DNA from: Lacrimispora indolis DSM 755 | Lineage (GTDB): Bacteria > Bacillota > Clostridia > Lachnospirales > Lachnospiraceae | Length of the DNA stretch: 64,000 nt | NCBI RefSeq assembly: GCF_000526995.1 | Contig: NZ_AZUI01000001.1 | Location: forward strand, 4,010,001-4,074,000 | Direction: 5' to 3' | Shown here: piece by piece, positions 32,826 to 41,917 of the stretch | How the letters are laid out: each line of letters opens with the position of its first letter | How positions within the stretch are numbered: position 1 is the first letter of the stretch | Translations under genes and position numbers: made by a program | Notes under the pieces: generated by a model | The model's database searches: none | What the model was told of the DNA's origin: nothing | The model's input: only the letters and a program-made list of their open reading frames with translations

Positions 32826-32850
32826 AATAATGAAAGGAGAAAGTATTGAG

Positions 32851-34386
32851 ATGGCCACGATAAGCAGCGATTATGCGGTCCAGATGCACGGAATCACAAA
32901 ACGGTTCGGGGCATTTTACGCTTTGAAGGATATGAGCCTGGATGTGAAGAAGGGCAGCATTCATTCTCTTTTAGGTGAAAACGGTGCGGGGAAATCGACG
33001 CTGATGAATGTACTGTATGGATTGTATCAGGCCGATGAGGGCGAGATCTATATCAACGGAAAAAAAGTGGAGATAAAAAACCCGAATACAGCCATAGCAA
33101 ACGGCATTGGTATGGTTCATCAGCATTTTATGCTGGTGGAGGATTTTACGGTTACACAGAACATTATTCTGGGAAATGAAACCACTTCCCGGGCAGGTGT
33201 TGTGGATATGAAAAAGGCCAGGAAACAGATTCTGGAAATCGTGGAAAAGTATGGCCTTGAAGTGGATCCGGATGCCAGGATCTGCGATATTTCTGTGGGA
33301 ATGCAGCAAAGAGTGGAGATATTAAAGGCATTGTACCGGGGGGCAGAAATTTTGATTCTTGATGAGCCTACCGCTGTTTTGACTCCTCAGGAAATAGAAG
33401 ATCTTTTGTCCATCATGCGCAATCTTATAAAGGATGGAAAAGCCATCATTATTATCACCCATAAGTTAAAGGAAATCAAGGCCTCCTCCCATACCTGTAC
33501 CGTCATCCGACGGGGAGAATACATTGATACGGTGTCAGTAGAAAAGGTTTCAGGCCAGGAGCTGGCCACTCTCATGGTAGGCCATGAAGTAAAGCTTGTG
33601 GTGGATAAGACGCCGGCAAAGCCGGGAGAAACGGTATTGGAAATCAAGGATCTTGTTGTGAAAAATGAGAAGAAGCTGGAAGCGGTAAAGGGTCTGAATT
33701 TAACGGTGCGCAGGGGTGAAATCGTAGGTATCGCCGGAATTGACGGCAACGGGCAAAAGGAACTGGTTGAGGCCATCAACAGCCTGGTGCCGGCAGAAAA
33801 GGGAAGCATTACTGTCTGCGGAAAAGCGATCACCAATACAGATCCCAGAACAGTCATAGACAGTGGCGTCAGCATTATTCCCGAGGACAGGCAGAAGAGA
33901 GGCCTTGTACTGGATTTCACGGTAAATGAGAATGCCATATTGGAACGGTGCCGCAAAGAGCCGTTTTCCAGAAACGGAATCTTAAACAGAAAGAAAATGG
34001 AGGAGTTTACGAAAACCATTATTCAGGAATATGATGTCCGCCCGGAGGGCTGCGGTTCCAGACGGGTCGGGGAGCTTTCAGGAGGAAATCAGCAAAAGGT
34101 CATCATCGGCCGGGAAGTTTCCATGAATCCGGAAATCCTGATTGCAGTACAGCCCACGAGAGGACTTGATGTGGGAGCCATTGAAACGGTTCATAAGACT
34201 TTGATAAACGAGCGGGATAAGGGAAAAGCAGTGCTTTTAATCTCTTTTGAGCTGGATGAGGTCATGAATGTTTCCGATACCATCGCAGTGATTTATGACG
34301 GAAAGATTCAGGACACGTTTGCCCAGGGAACCGTAGATGAAAATACAATCGGTCTGTTAATGGCAGGAGGAAAGAATCATGGATAG
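32851..34386 (+). CDS. nupO: Nucleoside ABC importer ATPase, NupO-like (two ABC domains)
   Basis: A 511-residue protein of two fused ABC domains. The first has Walker A 'GENGAGKST', signature 'ISVGMQQRVEIL' and Walker B 'ILILDEPTAVLTP'. The second has a degenerate Walker A 'GIDGNGQKE' and signature 'LSGGNQQKVIIGRE', as in sugar/nucleoside CUT2-type ATPases. ATG 32851 is preferred because of AAAGGAGA; the frame from 32773 would read through the structured element. It pairs with the NupP/NupQ permeases; the stop overlaps nupP by 8 nt. Confidence 0.92.
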   Translation: MATISSDYAVQMHGITKRFGAFYALKDMSLDVKKGSIHSLLGENGAGKSTLMNVLYGLYQADEGEIYINGKKVEIKNPNTAIANGIGMVHQHFMLVEDFTVTQNIILGNETTSRAGVVDMKKARKQILEIVEKYGLEVDPDARICDISVGMQQRVEILKALYRGAEILILDEPTAVLTPQEIEDLLSIMRNLIKDGKAIIIITHKLKEIKASSHTCTVIRRGEYIDTVSVEKVSGQELATLMVGHEVKLVVDKTPAKPGETVLEIKDLVVKNEKKLEAVKGLNLTVRRGEIVGIAGIDGNGQKELVEAINSLVPAEKGSITVCGKAITNTDPRTVIDSGVSIIPEDRQKRGLVLDFTVNENAILERCRKEPFSRNGILNRKKMEEFTKTIIQEYDVRPEGCGSRRVGELSGGNQQKVIIGREVSMNPEILIAVQPTRGLDVGAIETVHKTLINERDKGKAVLLISFELDEVMNVSDTIAVIYDGKIQDTFAQGTVDENTIGLLMAGGKNHG

Positions 34387-35503
34387 AACGGTAAAGATTT
34401 TAAAAAAGCCATTGACAATGACTTTGATCGCTGTTTTCTTTGGATTCATTGTAGCGGGAATCATACTGGCGGCAGCGGGATATCCGCCGGTTCATTCCCT
34501 GACCGTCTTATTTGACGGAGTCTTTTCCAGTCCGAAACACATTTCCAATGTAATCATTAAAAGTACGCCCCTGATTCTTACGGGGATCGGAGTGGCATTT
34601 GCGTTTAAGACCGGACTTTTCAACATCGGAGCAGAAGGCCAGTTTATCATGGGCTGCGTGGCATCTACCGTGGTTGGTATTCTTTTCGATTTTCCGCCGG
34701 TGATCCAGGTTCCTCTGGTCATCTTTGCAGGAGTGGCGGCCGGAGCAGTCTATGGCGGGATTGCCGGTTTTTTAAAGGCGAAATTCGGCATTCACGAGGT
34801 TCTTACCAGCATTATGTTAAACTGGATTGCTCTTTATTTCTCTAACTATATCTGTACCTTAAACCGGTTTCACAAGCCGGATACCATTGGAACCTATCCC
34901 ATCAACCGTTCCGGCTATACCATGATTTTGGGAAATTACAAGACAACGGAAGCGGGAAAGGCGGCCCTTGCACAGAATGAATTTTTGCGCAATACCGTTC
35001 TGAAAACAGATGTGAACGTGGGAATCCTCATTGCAGTGATTCTGGCGGTGTTTATCTGGTTCCTTCTCTATAAAACAGCAAAGGGATTTGAGCTGAGAGC
35101 GGTGGGCTTTAATAAGAGTGCGGCAGAATTTTCGGGCATTTATGTAAATAAAAACATCCTCCACTCCATGCTCATTTCCGGAGCCATCTGCGGATTGGCG
35201 GCGGCTCTTTATATTACAGGAAATTCTCCTCACGGAATCGCCACTTTGGCGGCCTTTGAAAACACGGGCTTTAACGGATTGTCGGTTTGTCTGATTGCAG
35301 CCAGTTCTCCTGTGGGCTGTATTTTTGCAGGGCTGCTGTTCGGCGGTTTGATCTATGGAGGCCAGTCCTTGCAGTATGAAGTAGGGGCTCCGTCAGAAAT
35401 CATCAATATCGTCATCGGTGTTATCGTATTTTTTGTTGCGCTGACCCGTATCATTCCGCCGCTGGTGGACCGTTTTTCGAAGGGAGGAAAAAAACATGCT
35501 TAA
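34379..35503 (+). CDS. nupP: Nucleoside ABC importer permease, NupP-like
   Basis: A 374-residue permease of the BPD_transp_2 family with about ten helices. 'TPLILTGIGVAFAFKTGLFN' and 'IGAEGQFIMGCVAST' are the family signature, 'FGIHEVLTSIMLNWIALYF' and 'LRAVGFNKSAAEFSGIYVNK' the later conserved blocks. B. subtilis NupP and related guanosine/nucleoside transporters share this layout. It overlaps nupQ by 8 nt. With NupQ it forms the heterodimeric channel. Confidence 0.92.
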   Translation: MDRTVKILKKPLTMTLIAVFFGFIVAGIILAAAGYPPVHSLTVLFDGVFSSPKHISNVIIKSTPLILTGIGVAFAFKTGLFNIGAEGQFIMGCVASTVVGILFDFPPVIQVPLVIFAGVAAGAVYGGIAGFLKAKFGIHEVLTSIMLNWIALYFSNYICTLNRFHKPDTIGTYPINRSGYTMILGNYKTTEAGKAALAQNEFLRNTVLKTDVNVGILIAVILAVFIWFLLYKTAKGFELRAVGFNKSAAEFSGIYVNKNILHSMLISGAICGLAAALYITGNSPHGIATLAAFENTGFNGLSVCLIAASSPVGCIFAGLLFGGLIYGGQSLQYEVGAPSEIINIVIGVIVFFVALTRIIPPLVDRFSKGGKKHA

Positions 35504-36413
35504 CAGTCTGATGCTGTTTGTGGGCATTACACTTATGTATTCCACTCCTTTGGTATTTGCTGCATTGGGAGGAGTGGTGTCGGAGCGGTCCGGCGTTACC
35601 AATATCGGAATTGAAGGTATGATGACCATCGGAGCGGTTACTGGGGCTACCGTTGGTTATTATTCAGGAAATGCCTGGGCAGGATTTTTTGCTGCCGGCC
35701 TGGCAGGAGGTATGATTGCCCTTCTTCATGCCGTTGCCTCCATTACATGCAAGGCTGATCAGACCATTTCCGGCATTGCCATCAATTTAATCGGTCCCGG
35801 TGTGGCTCTGTTTGCCTGCCGTCTTCTTTTTGACGGTGCCACCATGTCACTGCCGGTGCCAAATAAGATTCCCAAGCTGTTTGGAAGCGTAAACAAAGGG
35901 GCGTTTCAGAATTTAAATGTAGATGTAACGGTCGTCATTGCCCTTGTATTAGCGGTTTTTTTATGGTTTTTGCTTTATAAGACAAAATGGGGACTTCATA
36001 TCCGGGCAGTGGGAGAGCATCCGGCAGCAGCGGATACCATGGGTCTTAATGTATATAAAATCAGGTATGTATGCGTTTTGGCTTCCGGTGTTTTGGCCGG
36101 CCTTGGCGGGGCGTCCATGACTCTTGCCATTATTCCCCAGTTTACGCCTACCGCCATCAGCGGACAGGGATTTATTGCATTGGCGGCCGTAATTTTCGGA
36201 AAATGGACTCCTCATGGGGCATATGGCGCCTGTTTATTATTCGGAGCGGCCCAGGCCCTTACCGTTACCCTGGGAGGGGGAAGATTTGCAGTTCCTTCCT
36301 CGATTCTGGCCATGCTGCCTTATATCATTACCATCGTGATCCTGATTCTGTTTGTAGGAAAGTCCTCTGCGCCCAAAGCCAGCGGACAGCCATACGAAAA
36401 AGATGCAAGATAA
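35496..36413 (+). CDS. nupQ: Nucleoside ABC importer permease, NupQ-like
   Basis: A 305-residue permease with about eight to nine helices. It contains 'YSTPLVFAALGGVVSERSGV' and 'NIGIEGMMTIGAVTGATVGY', typical of the second CUT2-type nucleoside permease, and 'LHIRAVGEHPAAADTMGLNV' as the cytoplasmic loop. The C-terminal 'PYEKDAR' tail is polar. It is followed after 63 bp by the Crp/Fnr regulator gene on the same strand. Confidence 0.92.
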   Translation: MLNSLMLFVGITLMYSTPLVFAALGGVVSERSGVTNIGIEGMMTIGAVTGATVGYYSGNAWAGFFAAGLAGGMIALLHAVASITCKADQTISGIAINLIGPGVALFACRLLFDGATMSLPVPNKIPKLFGSVNKGAFQNLNVDVTVVIALVLAVFLWFLLYKTKWGLHIRAVGEHPAAADTMGLNVYKIRYVCVLASGVLAGLGGASMTLAIIPQFTPTAISGQGFIALAAVIFGKWTPHGAYGACLLFGAAQALTVTLGGGRFAVPSSILAMLPYIITIVILILFVGKSSAPKASGQPYEKDAR

Positions 36414-36476
36414 GAGTGATTTTTAATGGATCATGAGGTAAAATGAAGAAGGTGAAGAAACGAAAGGAGGAAGACC

Positions 36477-37196
36477 GTGAACGATGCTATGTCCTTAATC
36501 AATGAACTCCGCAGTGAGTCGCGGGAATATTTAAATAATTATCTGGCCAACGCGCCTAAATGGCTTCTGGAGGCATTTAAGATCGTAAAGCTGAAAAAAG
36601 GCACCACCTTTATTCATGAAAATGAACCCGTTGATACCATTTATATTCTGGTGGAGGGCATCGTAAAGGCGACGGATTACCGGGTTCAGGAGATTACCTA
36701 CGATTATACAAGATTCTATCCGGTAGAGGTGTTCGGTGCCATGGAATTCCTCATGGGTTTTGACTTATACCGGACCACCTTGATGACAGAGACAGACTGC
36801 CGGTTTCTTTGCGTGTCAAAGGATCAGTTCAGCCGCTGGATGCTGTCGGATATCCATGCGGTTTTAGAACAGGTGAAGGCCATGGGAATCTATCTTCTGG
36901 AGCAGGTCAGGAAAGAGCGTCTGTTTTTATTTTTACAGGGAAGCGACAGACTGTTTCTGCTCTTTTTGCAGATTTACCGGAAATCCTCCCGCCGTGGCAT
37001 CTGCCGCATACAGCTGACAAGAAAGGATTTGTCCAACAGCACAGGACTCTGTGTGAAGACAGTGAACCGGTGCATCAGCCAGATGGAGGACAATGGATAT
37101 ATCTCCCGGGAAGGAAGGACCATCATTATAAATGAAGAACAATACCAGCGGATCAAAGCGGTGGTAGCAGAAAAAATTGATGAGAATGAGATTTAG
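36477..37196 (+). CDS. Crp/Fnr-family transcriptional regulator in the nucleoside operon
   Basis: A 239-residue regulator starting at GTG 36477 (AGGAGG seven nt upstream). The N-terminal sensor domain (about 35-150) includes '[20 protein letters not shown]' and '[20 protein letters not shown]'; the C-terminal helix-turn-helix is '[20 protein letters not shown]' (about 180-200). It has no Fnr-type cysteine cluster at the N-terminus. Position between the importer and phosphorylase genes suggests it senses a nucleoside-derived signal and controls this operon, probably at the leader before yjjI; this is inference. Confidence 0.82.
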   Translation: MNDAMSLINELRSESREYLNNYLANAPKWLLEAFKIVKLKKGTTFIHENEPVDTIYILVEGIVKATDYRVQEITYDYTRFYPVEVFGAMEFLMGFDLYRTTLMTETDCRFLCVSKDQFSRWMLSDIHAVLEQVKAMGIYLLEQVRKERLFLFLQGSDRLFLLFLQIYRKSSRRGICRIQLTRKDLSNSTGLCVKTVNRCISQMEDNGYISREGRTIIINEEQYQRIKAVVAEKIDENEI

Positions 37197-37213
37197 CGAA
37201 GGGCGGATTTGAT

Positions 37214-37990
37214 ATGACTAATTATTCTGAAACAGAAGGAAAACAGTATCACCTCCAGGTGGGGAAAGGAGATGTGGGCAGGTATGTCATCCTGCCCGGA
37301 GATCCCAAGCGCTGTGCCCTGATTGCAAAATATTTTGACAATCCCAGGCTGATTGCGGACAACAGGGAGTATGTGACTTATACCGGTACCTTAGACGGCC
37401 AGGCGGTCAGTGTGACCTCCACGGGAATCGGAGGACCGTCGGCTGCAATTGCCATGGAAGAACTGGTGATGTCCGGTGCCGATACTTTTATCCGCGTGGG
37501 CACCTGCGGGGGAATGGATATGGAGGTAAAAAGCGGGGACTTGGTCATAGCTAACGGAGCCATCCGCGCGGAGGGAACCAGCAGGGAATACGCTCCCATC
37601 GAGTTTCCGGCAGTTCCGGATTTTCAAGTGACAAACGCCCTGGCAGAGGCGGCAAAAGCGCTGGAGAAACCGTATCATGTAGGAGTTGTCCAGTGTAAGG
37701 ATTCTTTTTATGGGCAGCATTCTCCGGAGACAAAGCCTGTATCCCATGAACTCCTGGACAAATGGAAGGCATGGGTGGACTTAGGCTGTAAGGCTTCGGA
37801 GATGGAGTCGGCGGCACTCTTTATCGTTGCCAGCTCCCTTAAGGTGAGGGCCGGTTCCGTATTCCTGGTGATAGCTAATCAGGAACGGGCCAGACACGGC
37901 CTGGAAAATCCCATCGTCCATGATACGGATGGGGCCATCCGGACGGCGGTAGAGGCCATACGTTTCATGATCCGTCAGGATGAATTATAA
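37214..37990 (+). CDS. udp: Uridine phosphorylase
   Basis: A 258-residue nucleoside phosphorylase (NP-I family) splitting uridine (and often deoxyuridine) with phosphate into uracil and ribose-1-phosphate. '[20 protein letters not shown]' is the phosphate-binding start, '[20 protein letters not shown]' and '[19 protein letters not shown]' the conserved core, and '[16 protein letters not shown]' the ribose-contact Met-Glu. Length matches E. coli Udp (253). It overlaps the upstream edge of the frame of deoD but the deoD start is 16 nt after its stop. Confidence 0.9.
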   Translation: MTNYSETEGKQYHLQVGKGDVGRYVILPGDPKRCALIAKYFDNPRLIADNREYVTYTGTLDGQAVSVTSTGIGGPSAAIAMEELVMSGADTFIRVGTCGGMDMEVKSGDLVIANGAIRAEGTSREYAPIEFPAVPDFQVTNALAEAAKALEKPYHVGVVQCKDSFYGQHSPETKPVSHELLDKWKAWVDLGCKASEMESAALFIVASSLKVRAGSVFLVIANQERARHGLENPIVHDTDGAIRTAVEAIRFMIRQDEL

Positions 37991-38006
37991 AAGAGGAGGC
38001 GATCTA

Positions 38007-38714
38007 ATGGAGATGACACCAACCGCCCATAATGGGGCAAAAAAAGGAGAAATAGCAAAAACAGTTTTAATGCCTGGAGATCCTCTGCGGGCAAAGTACA
38101 TTGCGGAAACGTATCTGGAAAATCCGGTTCAGGTGACGTCGGTCAGGAACATGCTCGGATTTACAGGGACCTATAAGGGAAAGGAAATTTCCGTTATGGG
38201 AGGCGGGATGGGAATGCCGTCCATGGGCATTTATTCCTATGAGCTGTACCATTTTTATGATGTGGACCAGATTATCCGCATCGGTTCAGCCGGTGCTTTA
38301 CAGGACCAGGTGAAGCTTATGGATGTGGTGATTGCAATGGGTGCATGCACGGATTCCAATTACGCTTATCAGTTTGGCCTTCCGGGCACATTTGCTCCTG
38401 TTGCCGATTACGGACTTTTGGTAAAAGCGGCGGAAGCAGCCGGAAAACTGGGAACAAAAGTGGTCGTGGGCAATGTCCTTTCTTCTGATGTTTTCTATAA
38501 TCACGATACCAATGTCAATGACAAGTGGCGCGGCATGGGGGTTTTAGCCGTGGAAATGGAAACAGCAGCTTTATACATGAATGCAGCTGCGGCCGGAAAG
38601 AAAGCCCTTTGTTTGCTGACAATTTCTGATTTGATTTATGGTGAAGAAAAACTCAGCGCAGAGGAGCGGCAGCTGGGATTTGGAAAAATGATGGAAATTG
38701 CCCTGGAACTGTAG
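38007..38714 (+). CDS. deoD: Purine-nucleoside phosphorylase DeoD type
   Basis: A 235-residue hexameric-type purine nucleoside phosphorylase. 'TPTAHNGAKKGEIAKTVLMP' and 'GDPLRAKYIAETYLENP' form the phosphate/base region; 'GSAGALQDQVKLMDVVIAMG' and 'VLAVEMETAALYMNAA' contain the ribose-contact Glu; 'LTISDLIYGEE' carries the catalytic Asp as in E. coli DeoD. ATG 38007 has AGAGGAGG upstream; the longer frame from 37980 overlaps udp. It yields free purine and (deoxy)ribose-1-phosphate. Confidence 0.93.
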   Translation: MEMTPTAHNGAKKGEIAKTVLMPGDPLRAKYIAETYLENPVQVTSVRNMLGFTGTYKGKEISVMGGGMGMPSMGIYSYELYHFYDVDQIIRIGSAGALQDQVKLMDVVIAMGACTDSNYAYQFGLPGTFAPVADYGLLVKAAEAAGKLGTKVVVGNVLSSDVFYNHDTNVNDKWRGMGVLAVEMETAALYMNAAAAGKKALCLLTISDLIYGEEKLSAEERQLGFGKMMEIALEL

Positions 38715-38770
38715 ATCCCGGAAACCTTGGATTTTGACTTACGGGAGCGGGCACGGAAAGGAAGCTGGAG

Positions 38771-39241
38771 ATGAAAGAAAAAACAGAGGAAAATGCCGGA
38801 ACTTACGGGGAAGCGTTGGTAGAAGAGCTTCCTGTAAAGGAAATGATTGATCAGGCATTTGAGGCTATGGCAAAAGCCTATACTCCATATTCAGGATTTA
38901 AAGTGGGAGCAGCGCTGTTGTCTGCCGACGGTACATTGTATCAGGGATGCAATATTGAAAATGCTGCTTACACTCCCAGCAACTGTGCGGAGCGCACGGC
39001 ATTTTTTAAGGCGGTCAGCCAGGGTGTGAGAGAATTTAAAGCCATTTGCATTGTTGGAGGAAAAGGGGGAGTTCCCACAGGGATCACGGCTCCCTGCGGA
39101 GTCTGCCGCCAGGTGATGATGGAATTCTGCGACCCGGACACGTTCCGGATCATATTGGCGGCAGGAAGAGAAGAGTATCAGATCTTTTCTTTGAAGGAAC
39201 TGCTGCCAATGGGATTTGGACCGGATAATATGGGCTTATGA
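38771..39241 (+). CDS. cdd: Cytidine deaminase
   Basis: A 156-residue zinc-dependent cytidine/deoxycytidine deaminase feeding uridine to Udp. Zinc ligands are Cys72 (with catalytic Glu74 in 'CAERTAF') and Cys109/Cys112 ('PCGVC'). 'YTPYSGFKVGAALLSADG' and 'GCNIENAAYTPS' are the substrate blocks. About 20 extra residues precede the usual start, beginning at the only ATG with a ribosome site (GGAAGCTGGAG). It is the last gene of the operon; a strong terminator follows. Confidence 0.93.
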   Translation: MKEKTEENAGTYGEALVEELPVKEMIDQAFEAMAKAYTPYSGFKVGAALLSADGTLYQGCNIENAAYTPSNCAERTAFFKAVSQGVREFKAICIVGGKGGVPTGITAPCGVCRQVMMEFCDPDTFRIILAAGREEYQIFSLKELLPMGFGPDNMGL

Positions 39242-39250
39242 CAGAGTAAG

Positions 39251-39291
39251 AGCCGCTGCGCTTTCAGGTTTAAGCGCAGCGGCTTTGTTAT
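39251..39291. terminator. Terminator between convergent nucleoside operon and amine oxidase
   Basis: AGCCGCTGCGCTT pairs perfectly with AAGCGCAGCGGCT across TCAGGTTT, followed by TTGTTATAAAA. The stem is 13 bp and would serve both directions. Confidence 0.85.
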
Positions 39292-39323
39292 AAAAGAATT
39301 TGCAGATTCAATCATGTCATGGT

Positions 39324-41006
39324 TTAATAAAAACGATTATGAAAATGAAGGGCCAGCTGGTTGGCAGCAGCCATTCCCGTATACAATGCCCCCTGCATCC
39401 AGCCATGTTTTGTGGATACGTGTTCACCGGCAAAGTAGATCCGCTGATTAAATTCCGGCTGCAGCATTTCATAGGCAAATAACTTTTTCTGACCTGGCAG
39501 AGCCATAGCAAAAGCGCCCCGGTTATTGGGCTGGTTATCCCATACCACGGTCTTATGGTCTTCCACAATGGTATCTAAAAATCCTCTTGGCAATCCGTGG
39601 ACATCTTCCACACTCTCCTTTACCAGATCATACCGGAGCGTTTCCTCCATATTCCCCACTCTCGTTGAATTCAAATGATAATTATAGGAAGCTACCAGAA
39701 CTCCGGGTTCATAGGGGGAGCAGTCGGAAGCATTGGGGCAAAGATTATGATCTCCCGGATAGAAGATGGACTGGATCGGTAAGTCTGTCTGGGAAAATCC
39801 TCCCACCATCCGCCCATAATCGGCATCTTGCTCCCAAAAACGCTGGTTGCACATGAAAAGTGTTTTCTGGGAATTGACATAGTTAAACTCCAGGATTGCC
39901 TGCATCTTTGGATTGCTGAAATATGGCTTGATTTCAACCTCCCTCAGAGTGGAGTAAGGGATGGCACATACAACGTAGTCGAAAACTTCGGCAGCTCTTT
40001 TGAAATCACTCACATTGCGGTAGGTCAGGATTATTTGATCGGGGTTTGGCGACTGGTAAATGCCGGTAACCGTCTGACCGGGCTCATAAGTGACCGTGCC
40101 AAGCTGGGAAGACAGGATGTTCTGGTACTGGGGCGGATCGTCTGCGAGAAGGGATTGGATAAAGGCGTATGGCAGATTTACGATCCCGCCCTGGATGGTA
40201 TAGGTATTTCGGTAATCGAGAGTATATTCCTCATGGGTGATCTCGTCATAACTGGCATTGAGCAAAGAACCGGTTCCAGGATCCACTCCTGAGATCAGGC
40301 TGATGGCCCCCTGGCTTAATCCCAGGTTTTCCAGAGTCTGACGGACAGAATGGGTCATAAGAGGAATGTATTCCGGGGAGTACTCCGGTAAAATTTGTAT
40401 CAGCTCTGACCGGACATCAGGGGGAAGCTGGTTCATGAGATAGAGAAAGGCATAATCATCAAGTTCCGCCCAAGGAGTACTTTGTTCCTGGGGCGTCAGA
40501 TCGTAGAAGGGATAAAGGATCTTCTCAATGGAATCTGATGTTCTCAAACGAATATTATGTACGTATAAAAAGTTGTTGCGTCTTATGACTGATAAAGGAC
40601 GGGTGTTAAGGCCAAACAGATTGATATAATGCCAGGTGGTTTCATGGGTCACCGGAATTCTGTGAGCGCCGAATTCATTGTAGTATTTACCTTCCGGATC
40701 AAAGTAATAGGTATAAACTCTTCCTCCGATTCTATTTTCATTGGCCTCCAGAATTTTAATATCGGCTCCCAGCTTGCGAAGCTCAAACGCTGCGGATAAA
40801 CCGGCCAGACCGCCGCCGATGACGCCGATCCTCATTCCCTTCAGTTCTCCGGGAGCTGCGTAATTTGTAATATCCGGGGGAGGACTCAGTAAGTTGGCAA
40901 TATATTCGTAATCTTCCGGACGGCCTTCTGTTTCCAATGCATTCCTGGTCATTTCTCGCCGTTGTTCATCCGTGGGGTTGGTTACCTGATTTAATGGGAC
41001 AGCCAT
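39324..41006 (-). CDS. Flavin-dependent amine oxidase (monoamine/L-amino-acid oxidase-like)
   Basis: A 560-residue FAD protein of the amine oxidase family. The FAD motif is 'GVIGGGLAGLSAAFELRKLG' (61-80), followed by 'ILEANENRIGGRVYT'; the C-terminal closing block is 'IYFAGEHVSTKHGWMQGALY'. The first 55 residues ('EDYEYIANLLSPPPDITNY') are an extension like that of bacterial L-amino-acid oxidases and related enzymes. No signal peptide. The reaction normally uses O2 and makes peroxide, which is odd for an anaerobe; another electron acceptor or an O2-scavenging role is possible. It is monocistronic. Confidence 0.82.
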   Translation of the reverse strand: MAVPLNQVTNPTDEQRREMTRNALETEGRPEDYEYIANLLSPPPDITNYAAPGELKGMRIGVIGGGLAGLSAAFELRKLGADIKILEANENRIGGRVYTYYFDPEGKYYNEFGAHRIPVTHETTWHYINLFGLNTRPLSVIRRNNFLYVHNIRLRTSDSIEKILYPFYDLTPQEQSTPWAELDDYAFLYLMNQLPPDVRSELIQILPEYSPEYIPLMTHSVRQTLENLGLSQGAISLISGVDPGTGSLLNASYDEITHEEYTLDYRNTYTIQGGIVNLPYAFIQSLLADDPPQYQNILSSQLGTVTYEPGQTVTGIYQSPNPDQIILTYRNVSDFKRAAEVFDYVVCAIPYSTLREVEIKPYFSNPKMQAILEFNYVNSQKTLFMCNQRFWEQDADYGRMVGGFSQTDLPIQSIFYPGDHNLCPNASDCSPYEPGVLVASYNYHLNSTRVGNMEETLRYDLVKESVEDVHGLPRGFLDTIVEDHKTVVWDNQPNNRGAFAMALPGQKKLFAYEMLQPEFNQRIYFAGEHVSTKHGWMQGALYTGMAAANQLALHFHNRFY

Positions 41007-41359
41007 TGATTATACCTCGTAATTTTATTACAGTAGTAATATATTGAAGCTTTTCTCTGAATATAACAAAATGGGGAGGCATGGGGGATAAATCGGTATG
41101 ACAGTATGTTGGAGGATATGGGAATATATTGTAATTATTGATTTCTTATTTGTAATTTTAACATTTATTGTGTAAATTAATTACAGAGGATACAAGCCGG
41201 GGACACCAGACCAAGCACGATTCTTTTATCTTCCCCCGATATGCTGAGGGCGGATGTTGATCAGGTATTTGAAAATGCGGTAACAAATTGGACAAGGGTC
41301 AAGGAACCGGGTGGTAAATCGCTGAAAACTGTTTCTCAAGCAGATATGGAGATTAATTT
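41007..41359. other. Intergenic region, AT-rich, no supported gene
   Basis: It should contain the promoters of the leftward amine oxidase and the rightward DUF6157 gene. 41120-41190 is strongly AT-rich with repeated TTGTAATT. A 63-codon frame (41241-41432) overlaps the DUF6157 start and has no ribosome site; it is not taken as a gene. Confidence 0.5.
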
Positions 41360-41773
41360 ATGGCACACACGACTGATTATACAAACACATTTATTGAGGT
41401 TTCAGATGATTCCAGGGCAGAGAGTGGGATAGAACCTCCTCTTAAAGAAGAAAAGAAGTCCATACCGAGAATGCAATATGAATTGTTAAAGGAATATCCC
41501 TATAGATTCACCTCAGACGAACTGATCTTAGAGCTGCAGGTTATGAGGAATGAGATTCCTGACGATCAAAGAGAGATGGAAAGGGAGCGATTGTTTTCCA
41601 AGGGACAGGCATGTATGCGTTCTTCCAATCTGCCGAAGAAATATGGCTGGGGAATCCATTTTGACCAAAATTCGAGAATGGCCATTTATGGCGTGGATTC
41701 AGAAGAATATTCCAGGTTAAAGGCTGACCCGGGCATTGCCCATAAAAAAGCGATGAGAAGTTCAAAGAAATAA
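41360..41773 (+). CDS. DUF6157 family protein
   Basis: A 137-residue soluble protein starting 'MAHTTDYTNTFIEVSDDSRA', the typical opening of DUF6157, with 'IPRMQYELLKEYPYRFTSDE', 'LPKKYGWGIHFDQNSRMAIY' and a charged C-terminus. These proteins are widespread and uncharacterised. The start has ATGGAGATT nearby as ribosome site. No catalytic pattern is visible. The next downstream gene is convergent. Confidence 0.85.
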   Translation: MAHTTDYTNTFIEVSDDSRAESGIEPPLKEEKKSIPRMQYELLKEYPYRFTSDELILELQVMRNEIPDDQREMERERLFSKGQACMRSSNLPKKYGWGIHFDQNSRMAIYGVDSEEYSRLKADPGIAHKKAMRSSKK

Positions 41774-41809
41774 TAGGTTTTCTTAAAAGAAGCCTGGATT
41801 ATGACTGGA

Positions 41810-41847
41810 GCAGCTTGTCAGAAAGGGCTTGCCCCTTCTGACACAAG
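41810..41847 (+). repeat. 28-nt repeat shared with 10650-10677, here part of a hairpin
   Basis: CTTGTCAGAAAGGG pairs with CCCCTTCTGAC-AC-AAG around CTTG, with one mismatch and a two-base bulge. The first 28 nt match 10650-10677 in 25 positions. No T tail on either side. Confidence 0.5.
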
Positions 41848-41917
41848 TAAGTCCTCACCCACAACGTATGCCTTTTGCCATGGACAATATAAAAAACGGG
41901 GATAGGGACTCCTTGGT

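Noticed and set aside
41241..41432. 63-codon frame overlapping the DUF6157 start
   Set aside because: No ribosome site, overlaps a better gene in another frame, no recognisable sequence.
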